Source: Halosimplex carlsbadense 2-9-1 (GTDB lineage: Archaea > Halobacteriota > Halobacteria > Halobacteriales > Haloarculaceae). From it: 64,000 nt of DNA. Position 1 is the first letter of the stretch. The number at the start of each line of letters is the position of its first letter. Location of the stretch: contig NZ_AOIU01000003.1 of assembly GCF_000337455.1 (NCBI RefSeq), positions 38,119 through 102,118 of the forward strand, given 5' to 3'. The notes under the pieces were generated by a model. It had not been told where the DNA came from. It did no database searches and worked only from the letters and a program-made list of their open reading frames with translations. The position numbers were made by a program, and so were the translations under genes. Shown here piece by piece: positions 16,792 through 25,051 of this stretch.

Positions 16792-17331
16792 TCAGTCGCC
16801 GCCCTCGACGACCTCGGTGAGGTTCCCGAAGTAGGAGTCGATGTCCCGTTCGACGATCGGGCGCAGCACCGACGGGTTGAGCGTGGCGGCGCCCCCGGTG
16901 TAGGTCACTTCGGCGGTGTAGGCCAGCTTCGACTCGTACCGGTCGCCGTCCTGGATCTCCATCGCGGCGAGCACGTCGAACTCGCTGCCGGTCGTCGAGT
17001 CGAACGCCGTCGCGCTCGTGACGACGTGGTCGGGCGGGTCCATCTCGACGAACTCGGCCTCGCCCGACAGCGAGACGGTGAGCCGGCTCACCCCTCGCGT
17101 GATCTCGACCGAGTAGCGCCGCTCGGACTGCCGCTCTATCGACTCGGCGCCCGGCACGCACTCCGTGAGCGTCTCCGGGTCCGAGAGGTGGCCCCACAGC
17201 TCGCCGGGCTCGGCGTCGACGTAGACGGCGTCGGCGAACTCCAGCCGCTCGCCGCCGGCGTCCTCGCCCGGGTCGTCGCTGTCGTCGCCGGTCGGTTCCT
17301 CGGCCGGTCGCGTGTCGTCTGAGTGGCTCAT
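16792..17331 (-). CDS. CoxG-like SRPBCC protein, copy 2
   Basis: The 179-residue protein has a disordered acidic N-terminus of about 30 residues and then a CoxG-type SRPBCC domain (ADAVYVDAEPGELWGHLSDPETLTECVPG). It is a distant paralogue of the product of 6889-7338; both end with a helix containing a YFxNL motif. It lies upstream of the binding-protein gene on the same strand, 124 nt away. Its presence on the importer side links the two halves of this region, although no direct role in transport is known for the family. Confidence 0.75.
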   Translation of the reverse strand: MSHSDDTRPAEEPTGDDSDDPGEDAGGERLEFADAVYVDAEPGELWGHLSDPETLTECVPGAESIERQSERRYSVEITRGVSRLTVSLSGEAEFVEMDPPDHVVTSATAFDSTTGSEFDVLAAMEIQDGDRYESKLAYTAEVTYTGGAATLNPSVLRPIVERDIDSYFGNLTEVVEGGD

Positions 17332-17361
17332 TGGTGGAAAGCGGCGAGCGGTGGGCGGTCG

Positions 17362-18390
17362 CTACACCTCGATGATCGTGAACTGGTTCGACGCGATCCC
17401 GACGTTGTAGAAGTTCGCCTCCCCGTCGGTGACGACCACCTCGTAGCCGTAACTGCCGGGGTCGAGCGAGTCGGTCTCCAGCGTGCCGGTCCACTGGGCG
17501 GTCGTCTCCTCGCCGCTCTCCTGCCAGGACAGCTCGACGGAGTCGAAGGCGCCGTCGGCCGACTCCACCGTGACGGAGTCGAGCGCGTCGCCGCCGACCA
17601 GCTCGCCGCTCGACCCGTCGTAGATGCCGACCGAGAACGTCACGTCCATCTCGCCGCTGAACTGCCGTTCCGGAGCGCAGCCGCCGACGAAGCCGCCGGC
17701 CGACTCGACGGGCGACCCGTTCCAGAACGTCTCGGTCGTGACGACGTAGTTGGTCGGGTTCGAGTACTCGATGACCTCGATGGCGTCCTCGAGGATGCCC
17801 ACGGCCCGGAAGTTCGCGTCGCCGTCGGTGACCTCCACCGTGTACGCGTACGTCCCCGTCGAGATGTCGCTCGGTAGCTCCCAGGAGCCGCCCCACTCCT
17901 CGGCGGGGTTCTCCTCGTCGTCGCCGGCCCAGCCCAGTTCGACTTCCGGCCCGCCGTCGACGTTGACGACGACGCTGTCGAGGTCCTCGTCGGTGAGCTG
18001 CTCGCCCGTCTCGGGGTCGTAGATGCCGACGTAGAACACCGCCAGCATGCCGGGGACGAACCGCCGCGTCGCCGAACACGCCGAGGCGAACGCCGCGCCC
18101 TCCGGGACTTCGCCGGTCCCGGTCTCGGCGGTCACGACGTAGTTCTCCGGCTGGGGTTCGGGCGTCGCCGTCGGCGTGTCCGTCGGCGTCGCGGTGTCCG
18201 TGTCCTGGGCCGGCTCGGCGGTGTCGGTGTCGGTGTCGCCGCCGGGACAGCCGGCGAGCGCGACGGTCGCCCAGCTGGCCGCGCCGCCCGCGAGCACGCG
18301 CCTGCGGGTCGACCCGCCGTCGCCGTCGTCGCCGTCGTCCGGGCCGGCGAGCGATTCTTCCTCGGTCGAGTAGCTGCTGTCGCGGCTCAT
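17362..18390 (-). CDS. Tat lipoprotein with two tandem copies of a Cys-containing beta domain
   Basis: The 342-residue protein has a Tat lipoprotein signal (RRRVLAGGAASWATVALAGC) and a Thr/Asp-rich linker. Two related domains of about 125 residues follow. Each begins with NYVVT-ET, carries a Cys near an Arg-Phe pair (SACSATRRFVPGM and GGCAPERQFSGEM), and ends in a YxYxVxVTDGxANF strand. A third copy of this domain is in the divergent gene at 18498-19205. I do not recognise the family. The fold is probably an Ig-like sandwich on the cell surface. The ATG at 18390 places the twin arginines at the usual distance; the sequence upstream is not protein-like. Confidence 0.75.
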   Translation of the reverse strand: MSRDSSYSTEEESLAGPDDGDDGDGGSTRRRVLAGGAASWATVALAGCPGGDTDTDTAEPAQDTDTATPTDTPTATPEPQPENYVVTAETGTGEVPEGAAFASACSATRRFVPGMLAVFYVGIYDPETGEQLTDEDLDSVVVNVDGGPEVELGWAGDDEENPAEEWGGSWELPSDISTGTYAYTVEVTDGDANFRAVGILEDAIEVIEYSNPTNYVVTTETFWNGSPVESAGGFVGGCAPERQFSGEMDVTFSVGIYDGSSGELVGGDALDSVTVESADGAFDSVELSWQESGEETTAQWTGTLETDSLDPGSYGYEVVVTDGEANFYNVGIASNQFTIIEV

Positions 18391-18497
18391 GTACACGCAT
18401 AACTCCACGAGGTGTCGACAAAACCCTCCTCGTAGTTCTAACTCTCTGGGAGACACGCCGGCCGTTTTAGCGTAAACTCCCCGAAGATGCTAGCGAG

Positions 18498-19205
18498 ATG
18501 GCTGAAGACACCTCCGGCGCCGACCGTGACGGTCGCGCGGGCGAACAGGACGAACCGCCAGCCGAGGGCGAGCGGTCCGACTCGGCGGCCGACGGGCGAG
18601 TGACGAGACGGCGACTCATGGCGGCGGGCGCGGCGACCTGGGCCACGGCGAGTGTCTCCGGCTGTCAGTACATCACCGACCCCGGGACCGGCGACGACGA
18701 CACCGACACGCCGACGGTCACCACCGAGACCACCACCACCGACGACCCCGTCGGCCCGGCGACGCCGACGCCCGACGCCGGCGAGGGGACCGACGACCCC
18801 GACGGGACCGACGACCCCGACGCGACCCCCGACGAGGAAACCCCGACACCCACCGCCACGCCGACGCCGACGCCGCCGCCGACGACCACCTCCTGTGCCA
18901 GCCTCGGCCGGTTCGCCGCCGGGATGGAGGTCGGGCTCCACGTCGCCCTCTACGACCCCGAGACGGGCGACCCGCTGGGTGACGACGCCGTCGACGCCGT
19001 GCGAGTCGAGTTCCCCGACGCCGACTACGGCCCGCTCGAGTTGAACTGGCAGGGCGACCACGAGGCGTACTCGGCCGACACCTGGGGGTCGAAGATCGCC
19101 ACCGACGAAGACACCGAACGGGGGACCTACCGCTACGAAGTCAGCGTCGAGGCCGACGACGAGACGGTCGAGACGAAAGTCGCCGACCAGTTCACCATCG
19201 TGTAG
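18498..19205 (+). CDS. Tat lipoprotein with one copy of the same beta domain
   Basis: The 235-residue protein has a twin-arginine signal (TRRRLMAAGAATWATASVSGC) with lipobox Cys near residue 55. A long Thr/Pro/Asp linker follows, and then a single ~105-residue domain. This domain has SCASLGRFAAGM, YDPETGDPLGDDAVDAV and a closing RGTYRYEVSVEADDE segment, so it matches the two domains of the divergent lipoprotein at 17362-18390. The two genes share a 107-nt divergent promoter region and probably arose by duplication. The function is unknown; the motif arrangement suggests binding at the cell surface. Confidence 0.75.
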   Translation: MAEDTSGADRDGRAGEQDEPPAEGERSDSAADGRVTRRRLMAAGAATWATASVSGCQYITDPGTGDDDTDTPTVTTETTTTDDPVGPATPTPDAGEGTDDPDGTDDPDATPDEETPTPTATPTPTPPPTTTSCASLGRFAAGMEVGLHVALYDPETGDPLGDDAVDAVRVEFPDADYGPLELNWQGDHEAYSADTWGSKIATDEDTERGTYRYEVSVEADDETVETKVADQFTIV

Positions 19206-19288
19206 ATCGCCCGTCCGTCGCGACCGCTTTCCGAGTCCGATCCGCGGTCCGCCCGTCGGACCGCCGCCCGAACCACCCGACCGCGCCG

Positions 19289-19597
19289 CTACGTCTCGAT
19301 CTCGATCCGCCGACCGGGCGGACTATCGTTTCGGTCGACCGGGAGTTCGACGTCGAGGACGCCCTCCCGGTAGGTCGCGGTGATGCCGTCGGCGTCCACC
19401 GCCCGCGGGACGTTCACCTCGTGGTCGAAGACCCGCGAGCTCCCGGGGCCGCCGGACCGGCGCGCCGAGACCGTCAGTCGGTGGTGGACCCACGCGACCT
19501 CGATCTCCTCGGGGTCGAACCTCGGCAGGTCGACGAAGACCCGATAGATCCCGTCGTCGCGGTACAGTTCGACGTCGTGGTCGGGGTGGTGTGTCAT
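19289..19597 (-). CDS. Hsp20/alpha-crystallin-type small chaperone
   Basis: The 102-residue protein has the core pattern of the alpha-crystallin fold: a YRVFVDLPRFDPEEIEV strand pair, a VNVPRAVDADGITATYREGVLDVELP segment near residues 62-87, and a short charged tail. It is shorter than typical Hsp20 proteins and lacks the C-terminal I-x-I motif, apart from RRIEIET at the end. GvpH-like proteins are a related alternative, but there is no gas-vesicle cluster here. It is transcribed away from the Bat-type regulator. Confidence 0.75.
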   Translation of the reverse strand: MTHHPDHDVELYRDDGIYRVFVDLPRFDPEEIEVAWVHHRLTVSARRSGGPGSSRVFDHEVNVPRAVDADGITATYREGVLDVELPVDRNDSPPGRRIEIET

Positions 19598-19746
19598 CGG
19601 AGTCGCCCTGTTTGGTGGTACCTCCCACCGGCCTACTTACGTTTTGGTAGTTACAGCTCGGTGAGAACGGCAGCCGGTCGACCGGACCGACACCGCCGGT
19701 CCCGTGGAGTAGGCTTTTGCGCGCTCGCGACGTAGTTTCAGCCAAC

Positions 19747-22644
19747 GTGACGGGCAACGGGACACGGCCGGAGACGAGCGGAACGGACCGCCAGGGGTAC
19801 GCGGTCGACGGCGCGGACGCGCGGGCGACACTCGACGCCGTCGCGAGCGCGACCGCGGCCGGCGTCCTCGTCGTCGACGACGGCCGGGTCTCGTTCGCGA
19901 ACGCGAACGTCGAGCGATACCTCGGGCGCGAACCGGGCGAGCTGACGGGCGATACCGTCGAGACGGTCCTCCCCGACCGTGCGACCGAAGCGGTCGCGGC
20001 GGTCGCCGACGGCGGCGCCGAGCGGACGGTCGCGTGGCGCGCGTCGGACGCGGGAGCCTCCGCGGACGGGGCTTCCGGCGCGGTCGACGGCGGTATCGCC
20101 GCGACGGTCAGCCCGGCCGACGGCGGCCGGGTCGCCGTGACACTCACGCGGGGCGAGCGCGACCGGGAGCCGCCGTCCGACGACGGCGTCGCACGGGTCG
20201 CGCTCGACGCGGACGGACAGATCGCGGGCTGGAGCGACGGCGCGGCGGCACTGACGGGGTGGTCGACCGTCGAGGCCGTCGGCGCGGACCTCTCGCTTCT
20301 GTACCCCGACGACGGCGAGGCCGACCCGGAGGAGACGCTCGCCAGCGCGCGGACCGACGGACCGACCGAGACGGAGGGGTGGCGACTGCGCCGCGACGGG
20401 AGCGACTTCTGGGCGAGCGTCTCGGTCACCCCTCGGCGGGACACCGACGGCGGTATCGCCGGGTTCGACCTGCGGCTGCGCGACCGGACCGACCGCAAGC
20501 GGCTGGCCGACGAGCGCGAGCTGCTGGCGACGGTCAACCACGCGATCGCCGACGCCGACGGCTTCCGCGAGGGCGTCGAAACCACCCTCGAAGCGGTCTG
20601 TGCGCGCACGCAGTGGGCCTACGGCGAGGCGTGGGTGCCCGACGCCGGCGGCGACGCCCTCGAACACCTCGTCGGCCACGCCGAGTCCGAACGGCTGGAA
20701 CCGTTCCTGCGGGCCAGCCGCGACGTGACGTTCGACGCCGCAGAGGGGCTCCCCGGCCGCGTCTGGGCGAGCGAGTCCGCCGAGTGGATCCCGGACGCCT
20801 CGGCGGTCCCCGAATCGACGTTCCGCCGGACGGACACCGCCGAGTCCGTCGGCCTCCAGGCGGCGCTGGGGGTCCCGATCCGGACCGACGACGGCGTCGT
20901 GGCCGTGTTGACCTTCTTCCTGCGGGAACGGCGGGCCGCCGACGAGGAACTGGTCGAGGCCGTCACCGACGTGACCGCCGACCTCGGCGCGCTGATGGCT
21001 CGCAAGCGGGCCGAGGAGGACCTGCGTACCTTCCGGAAGGCCGTCGAGCAGGCGGGCCACTCGGTGTACGTCACCGACACCGACGCCACGATCGAGTACG
21101 TCAACCCCACCTTCGAGCGGGTCACCGGCTACGGCGCCGCGGAGGCGGTCGGGGCCGACCCCTCGATCCTCAACTCCGGCGAGCACGACGACGCATTCTT
21201 CGCCGACCTCTGGACGACGATCACCGACGGCGAGGTGTGGACCGGCGAGGTGCGCAACCGTCGCAAGTCCGGCGAGCCCTACGTCGTCAACCAGACGATC
21301 GCGCCGATCGTCGACGGCTCGGGGGAGATCGAGCGGTTCGTCGCCGTCAACGACGAGATCACCGACCAGAAGCGCCGCGAACGGGAGCTGCGCAGCCAGC
21401 GCAACTCCCTGCGCCGGATCAAACAGATCATCGAGAGCCTGCGCCCGATCAACCGCGCACTCGCTCGCGCCGACACCCGCGAGGCCGTCGACCGCGGTGT
21501 CTGCGAGGGACTGGCCGCCTCGGAGGCGTACCTCGCGGCGTGGGTCGGCGACTACAACGCGGCGGCCGACGGGATCACGCCCCGCGAGTGGGCGGGTGTC
21601 GACGACGCGTTCGTCGAGGAGCTCGACCTCGGGCTCGGCGACGGCGGGGCCGGGGACGCGGACGAGGAGGGACTCTACCGGCGCGCGGTCGCCGAGGGCG
21701 AGGTCCAGGCCGTTCGGGACCTCACGACGGCGCCAAGCGGCGGTCCGCGCCGCGAGCGCGCGCTGGCCCACGGCTTCCAGTCGCAGGCGGCGGTTCCCGC
21801 GGTCTACGGGGACTCCGTCCTCGGGGTGCTCACCGTCTACTCGGCGCGGCCCGACGCCTTCGACGAGTACGAGCGGGGACTGCTGGCCGAGCTCGGCGAG
21901 CGGGTCGGCCACGCCATCAACGCCGCCGAGAACCGGCAGTTGCTCCACACCGACACCGTCGTCGAACTGGAGTTCGAGGTCGGCGCCCGGGACTCCCCGA
22001 CCGCGAGCGTCGCCGGCGAGCTGGGCTGTCGGCTCTCGCTGAACGGTGTCGCTCCGGCCGCGGCGGGGTACGTCGCCTACGTCGCCGTCGACGGCGCCCG
22101 ACCCGAAGCGGTCGCCGAGGCGCTCGCCGACCGCGACGGAGTGGACGGGGCCCGAGTGGTCGAAGCCCACGGCGAGACGGGCGTCGTCGAGGTGACCGGC
22201 GGCGCCGACCCCGTGGCCGCGCTGGTCGAACACGGGGCGACCGTCCGCGCCTTCGAGACGACCGGCGAGGTCGCGACGGTCCGCTGTGAGATCGCGCCCC
22301 GCTCGGACGTGGAGACGCTCATCACCGCGGTCGAGGCCGCCGGCGAGGACACCGTCTTCGCCGCCAAGCGGACCCGCGACCGCGACGTGCGGACCGTCGA
22401 ATTGACCCGGACCGCCGTCGAGGAACGACTGACCGACCGCCAGCGCGAGGCGCTCGCGCTCGCCTACCACGCCGGCTTCTTCGCCTCCCCCCGCCACTCC
22501 ACCGGCGAGGAACTCGCCGACGTGCTCGACATCGCCTCGCCGACCTTCTACCGACACGTCCGCGAGGGTACCCGGAAGGTCCTCGAACTCCTCGTCGACG
22601 CCGAGGACGCCCCGCCCGCGAACGTAACTCGTTCCGAACGCTAG
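19747..22644 (+). CDS. PAS/GAF sensor with Bat domain and HTH-10 (bacterio-opsin activator-like)
   Basis: The ~965-residue protein is a one-component cytosolic sensor-regulator. The order I read is PAS (about 25-120), PAS (about 155-255), GAF (about 260-420), PAS (about 425-540, YVTDTDATIEYVNPTFERVTG), GAF (about 560-735), bacterio-opsin-activator domain (about 745-895) and a C-terminal HTH-10 (LTDRQREALALAYHAGFF near 905). There is no histidine kinase domain, so signals would act directly on DNA binding. The GTG at 19747 is preferred over the TTG at 19717 because a T-rich box near 19714 would give a leaderless start there. Its stop is embedded in the first of two CTAG palindromes. Confidence 0.85.
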   Translation: MTGNGTRPETSGTDRQGYAVDGADARATLDAVASATAAGVLVVDDGRVSFANANVERYLGREPGELTGDTVETVLPDRATEAVAAVADGGAERTVAWRASDAGASADGASGAVDGGIAATVSPADGGRVAVTLTRGERDREPPSDDGVARVALDADGQIAGWSDGAAALTGWSTVEAVGADLSLLYPDDGEADPEETLASARTDGPTETEGWRLRRDGSDFWASVSVTPRRDTDGGIAGFDLRLRDRTDRKRLADERELLATVNHAIADADGFREGVETTLEAVCARTQWAYGEAWVPDAGGDALEHLVGHAESERLEPFLRASRDVTFDAAEGLPGRVWASESAEWIPDASAVPESTFRRTDTAESVGLQAALGVPIRTDDGVVAVLTFFLRERRAADEELVEAVTDVTADLGALMARKRAEEDLRTFRKAVEQAGHSVYVTDTDATIEYVNPTFERVTGYGAAEAVGADPSILNSGEHDDAFFADLWTTITDGEVWTGEVRNRRKSGEPYVVNQTIAPIVDGSGEIERFVAVNDEITDQKRRERELRSQRNSLRRIKQIIESLRPINRALARADTREAVDRGVCEGLAASEAYLAAWVGDYNAAADGITPREWAGVDDAFVEELDLGLGDGGAGDADEEGLYRRAVAEGEVQAVRDLTTAPSGGPRRERALAHGFQSQAAVPAVYGDSVLGVLTVYSARPDAFDEYERGLLAELGERVGHAINAAENRQLLHTDTVVELEFEVGARDSPTASVAGELGCRLSLNGVAPAAAGYVAYVAVDGARPEAVAEALADRDGVDGARVVEAHGETGVVEVTGGADPVAALVEHGATVRAFETTGEVATVRCEIAPRSDVETLITAVEAAGEDTVFAAKRTRDRDVRTVELTRTAVEERLTDRQREALALAYHAGFFASPRHSTGEELADVLDIASPTFYRHVREGTRKVLELLVDAEDAPPANVTRSER

Positions 22645-22695
22645 TTGACTAGCGTTTCGCGATCGGTTCCGGAATCGATTCACTAGTCAGCTAGT
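22639..22695. promoter_or_regulatory. Pair of CTAG-NNNN-CTAG palindromes upstream of the HTH gene
   Basis: CGCTAG-TTGA-CTAGCG lies at 22639-22654 and ACTAG-TCAG-CTAGT at 22682-22695. Their CTAG-N4-CTAG cores start exactly 42 nt apart, about four helical turns. The second core is the reverse complement of the first with one difference. CTAG is rare in haloarchaeal DNA, so two perfect half-site pairs are unlikely by chance. They are candidate operators for the HTH gene at 22737, for the Bat-type protein, or for both; a terminator role for the first is also possible. Confidence 0.5.
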
Positions 22696-22736
22696 TCCTT
22701 CGGCTATGCTCCCCGCCGGTGAAGGGCTAGATACAG

Positions 22737-23096
22737 ATGTCAGAGGGTAGAGACCGGGCGTTTCTGGACGCGGTGGGCGACGAGGACTGCAAGACGATCC
22801 TCGACGCCGTCCGTACGGAGGCCAAGACCATCCCGGAGCTGTCCGAGGAGTGTAACATCCCGCTGTCGACGGCCTACCGGAAGGTCAACCGGCTCCAGGA
22901 AGCGGAGCTCGTCGCGGAGAAAAACCGGCTCCCGGAGGACTGCCGGCCCAAGAACGTCTACGAGCTGCGCTTCGACGGCGCCGTGGTGACGATGGGCGAG
23001 GAGGGGTTCACCGTCGAGTTCGGCGGCGAGTCGTCCGAACCGACCGCCTACGATCGGATCGCCGACCTGCCGCGGTCGGCGGTCGGGAGCGACTGA
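22737..23096 (+). CDS. Winged-helix HTH regulator (ArsR-like)
   Basis: The 119-residue protein has a winged-helix domain in residues 10-75. The recognition segment is IPELSEECNIPLSTAYRKVNRLQEAELV, followed by a wing. The C-terminal 40 residues are acidic with no clear sensor domain. Haloarchaeal proteins of this type often sit behind Bat-type sensors. The upstream 92 nt contain two CTAG palindromes and a third CTAG at 22727, which makes autoregulation plausible. A microprotein gene starts 8 nt after its stop. Confidence 0.8.
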   Translation: MSEGRDRAFLDAVGDEDCKTILDAVRTEAKTIPELSEECNIPLSTAYRKVNRLQEAELVAEKNRLPEDCRPKNVYELRFDGAVVTMGEEGFTVEFGGESSEPTAYDRIADLPRSAVGSD

Positions 23097-23104
23097 CCGG
23101 GGCG

Positions 23105-23281
23105 ATGGCGCGGTTCAGCGTCGACTGTGAGACGTGCTCGTTCACCGCCGAAGCGCCCTCGGTCGCGGCGGCGCTGTCCGAGGAACGCGCCCACAGACGC
23201 GACCAGGGCGTCGAACACCGCGTGACCATCGAGCGGCGTCCGCGCGCCCGGGACCGGCCGCTCGCGAGCGACCACCCGTGA
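23105..23281 (+). CDS. 58-residue zinc-finger microprotein
   Basis: This short gene begins 8 nt after the HTH gene and ends at the TGA at 23279-23281. The product opens MARFSVDCETCSFTAEAPS and then has an Ala/Glu helix and H-x7-H (HRRDQGVEH), so a C-x2-C...H-x7-H metal site can be drawn. The pattern resembles haloarchaeal one-domain zinc-finger microproteins. Its position suggests co-transcription with the regulator. The role is unknown. Confidence 0.65.
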   Translation: MARFSVDCETCSFTAEAPSVAAALSEERAHRRDQGVEHRVTIERRPRARDRPLASDHP

Positions 23282-23361
23282 AACGCGACCGTCGGTGAAC
23301 CACGACCACCGAGAATCACGACTGCCCAACCGAAACCGTCACCACCGGACCACACACGGCA

Positions 23362-23598
23362 ATGACCGACCACTGGTACTGTCTCGACTGCGATCGGCGC
23401 ATCGATCCGGACGACCGTTCCCGTCACGCCGCCGCGGACCACCGACTGCGGGGCGTCCCCGTGTCGATCCGCCCGTCCGCGACGGCCATCCGACGGGCCG
23501 ACGACGGCGAGACCGCGAGACGGGCCGACCACGGTGAGACCGCGATCCGACCGGTCCGACCCACGGAGTCGCGACTCGCTCGTCGTCCCGGGGACTGA
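23362..23598 (+). CDS. Zinc-finger microprotein (C2H2-like)
   Basis: The 78-residue protein begins MTDHWYCLDCDRRID and continues to RSRHAAADH, which gives a C-x2-C...H-x4-H arrangement typical of a small C2H2-like finger. The rest is Arg-rich and contains a short imperfect repeat (DDGETARRAD / DHGETAIRP). It lies 80 nt after the 58-residue microprotein, on the same strand. Such single-finger proteins act in regulation in haloarchaea in the few cases studied. No target is visible here. Confidence 0.6.
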   Translation: MTDHWYCLDCDRRIDPDDRSRHAAADHRLRGVPVSIRPSATAIRRADDGETARRADHGETAIRPVRPTESRLARRPGD

Positions 23599-23649
23599 CT
23601 CGCGGGACCGACGAGCGGGCGGCCGCACGCTTGCGCGCGAGCAGCCGGC

Positions 23650-24033
23650 TCAGTCCTCGGCGCCGTCGGCCGGCGTCGCCAGGAGGTCGGCCTCGTAGGC
23701 TGCGATCGCCTGGACCACCTTGTCGGCGTCGTCGTCGGCCACGTCGAACGCCGCCAGCGTCGCCTCCAGGATGTCGATCGCCCGCCGGATGTGGGCCTCG
23801 GTGAACGGGACGTGGAGGTGGGCCTCCCGGACCGGCGCCGCGTCGTACGTCTCCGGTCCGCCCGCGGCCTCACAGAGGAAGTCCGCCTGCGTCCGCCGCA
23901 GCATCTCCAGGTCCGAGTCCTCGAAGAACGGCCCCAGCTCGTCGTCGTCGAGCAGTCGGTCGTAGAACTCGTCGACGACCGCCTCGATCCCCTCGCGCCC
24001 GCCGAGCCGGTCGTACAGCGTCGCTCCGGTCAT
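23650..24033 (-). CDS. Group 1-type truncated haemoglobin
   Basis: The 127-residue protein has the 2-on-2 globin pattern: LYDRLGGREGIEAVVDEFYDRLL at the start, FF followed by a polar segment, a long helix with the QADFLCEAAGG segment, and the proximal His in VREAHLHVPFT near residue 72. Truncated haemoglobins bind O2 or NO and act in detoxification or sensing. The ATG at 24033 precedes the conserved N-terminus directly. The gene sits alone, 100 nt from the 2-hydroxyacid dehydrogenase gene. Confidence 0.85.
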   Translation of the reverse strand: MTGATLYDRLGGREGIEAVVDEFYDRLLDDDELGPFFEDSDLEMLRRTQADFLCEAAGGPETYDAAPVREAHLHVPFTEAHIRRAIDILEATLAAFDVADDDADKVVQAIAAYEADLLATPADGAED

Positions 24034-24133
24034 GGGCGTACGACCGCGGCCGAGGGGTTTGGGTCTACCGCTCGTTCCCACGCTGTGGGGATCGCCGCGT
24101 CGCCGGCCGAGGACGGGCGAACCGCCACCGGCG

Positions 24134-25051
24134 TCACGAGACGGAGTCGAGCGCGCCGCCGAGGATGTCCGCACAGCGGTTCCAGTACTCGGGCGTGTGG
24201 CCGGCGTTGTGGGGCGTAACGTGGCAGTTCCCCAGCGACCACAGCGGGCTGTCGGGGGGGAGCGGCTCGGGGTCGGTCACGTCGAGCGCCGCGCCGCGGA
24301 TCTGATTCGTCCGTAGCGCGTCGACGAGCGCGTCGGTGTCCACGACTTCGCCCCGGGCGACGTTGACGAGCGTCGCGTCGGTCGGGAGCGTGCGGAACAC
24401 CTGCTCGTCGACGAGCCGTTCGGTCAGGTCGGTGAGCGGACAGGCCAGGACCAGGTGGTCGGTCTCGGCGAACGCCGCCTGAAGGGCCTCCGCATCGAAG
24501 CCGACGACCTCGTCGGCCGGCCCGCCCTTCGACGGCGTGTACCGGACGCCGATCGTGTGCACGTCGAACGCCTGCAGGCGGTCGACGACCGTCTCGCCGA
24601 TGGGGCCCTGGCCGACGACCGTCGCCGTCGACCCTTTCAGCTCGCCCGCCTGGTAGTGGCGCCACTCCGCGCGGCGCTCCTGGCGCCACCCCCTGTCGAG
24701 GCGACGGACGAACGTCAGCAGACAGCCGAGCACCTGCTCGGCGATGTTCGGGCCGTGGACGCCGGAGGCGTTCTCGACGGCGACGCCGTGGTCGTCCAGC
24801 GCCTCCAGCGGGAGGTGGCCGGTCCCGGCGAACGTGCAGACGAACAGGTCGAGTCGCTCGGCCGCCGCGAGCAGGTCCGTGGAGATCTCGTAGCCCGTCG
24901 CGACCCGCGCCTCGGTGATCAGCCGCCGCTCCTCGGCCGGCGTCTCCGCGTGGGCCACGTCGAACTCGGGGAACCGCTCGCGCAGCGTCTCGGCGTACTC
25001 GGCCGCCGAGAGCCCGTGGATCTTGTGAGGCAGGACGAGGATGTCCGTCAT
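24134..25051 (-). CDS. NAD-dependent D-2-hydroxyacid dehydrogenase
   Basis: The 305-residue enzyme has a flanking catalytic domain split around a Rossmann domain with VVGQGPIGETVV near residue 148. The active-site residues are visible: Arg in NVARGEVVDTDAL, Glu in DVTDPEPLP and His in VTPHNAGHTPEYW. It would interconvert a 2-oxo acid and a D-2-hydroxy acid. Its ATG overlaps the stop of the DUF3830 gene (TGATG on the minus strand), so it belongs to the catabolic operon and may act on a ring-opened product. Confidence 0.85.
   Translation of the reverse strand: MTDILVLPHKIHGLSAAEYAETLRERFPEFDVAHAETPAEERRLITEARVATGYEISTDLLAAAERLDLFVCTFAGTGHLPLEALDDHGVAVENASGVHGPNIAEQVLGCLLTFVRRLDRGWRQERRAEWRHYQAGELKGSTATVVGQGPIGETVVDRLQAFDVHTIGVRYTPSKGGPADEVVGFDAEALQAAFAETDHLVLACPLTDLTERLVDEQVFRTLPTDATLVNVARGEVVDTDALVDALRTNQIRGAALDVTDPEPLPPDSPLWSLGNCHVTPHNAGHTPEYWNRCADILGGALDSVS

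Noticed and set aside
19738-22683. 981-codon minus-strand open frame opposite the Bat-type sensor gene
   Set aside because: The plus-strand frame has clear PAS, GAF and HTH-10 motifs; the minus-strand product is a low-complexity shadow.
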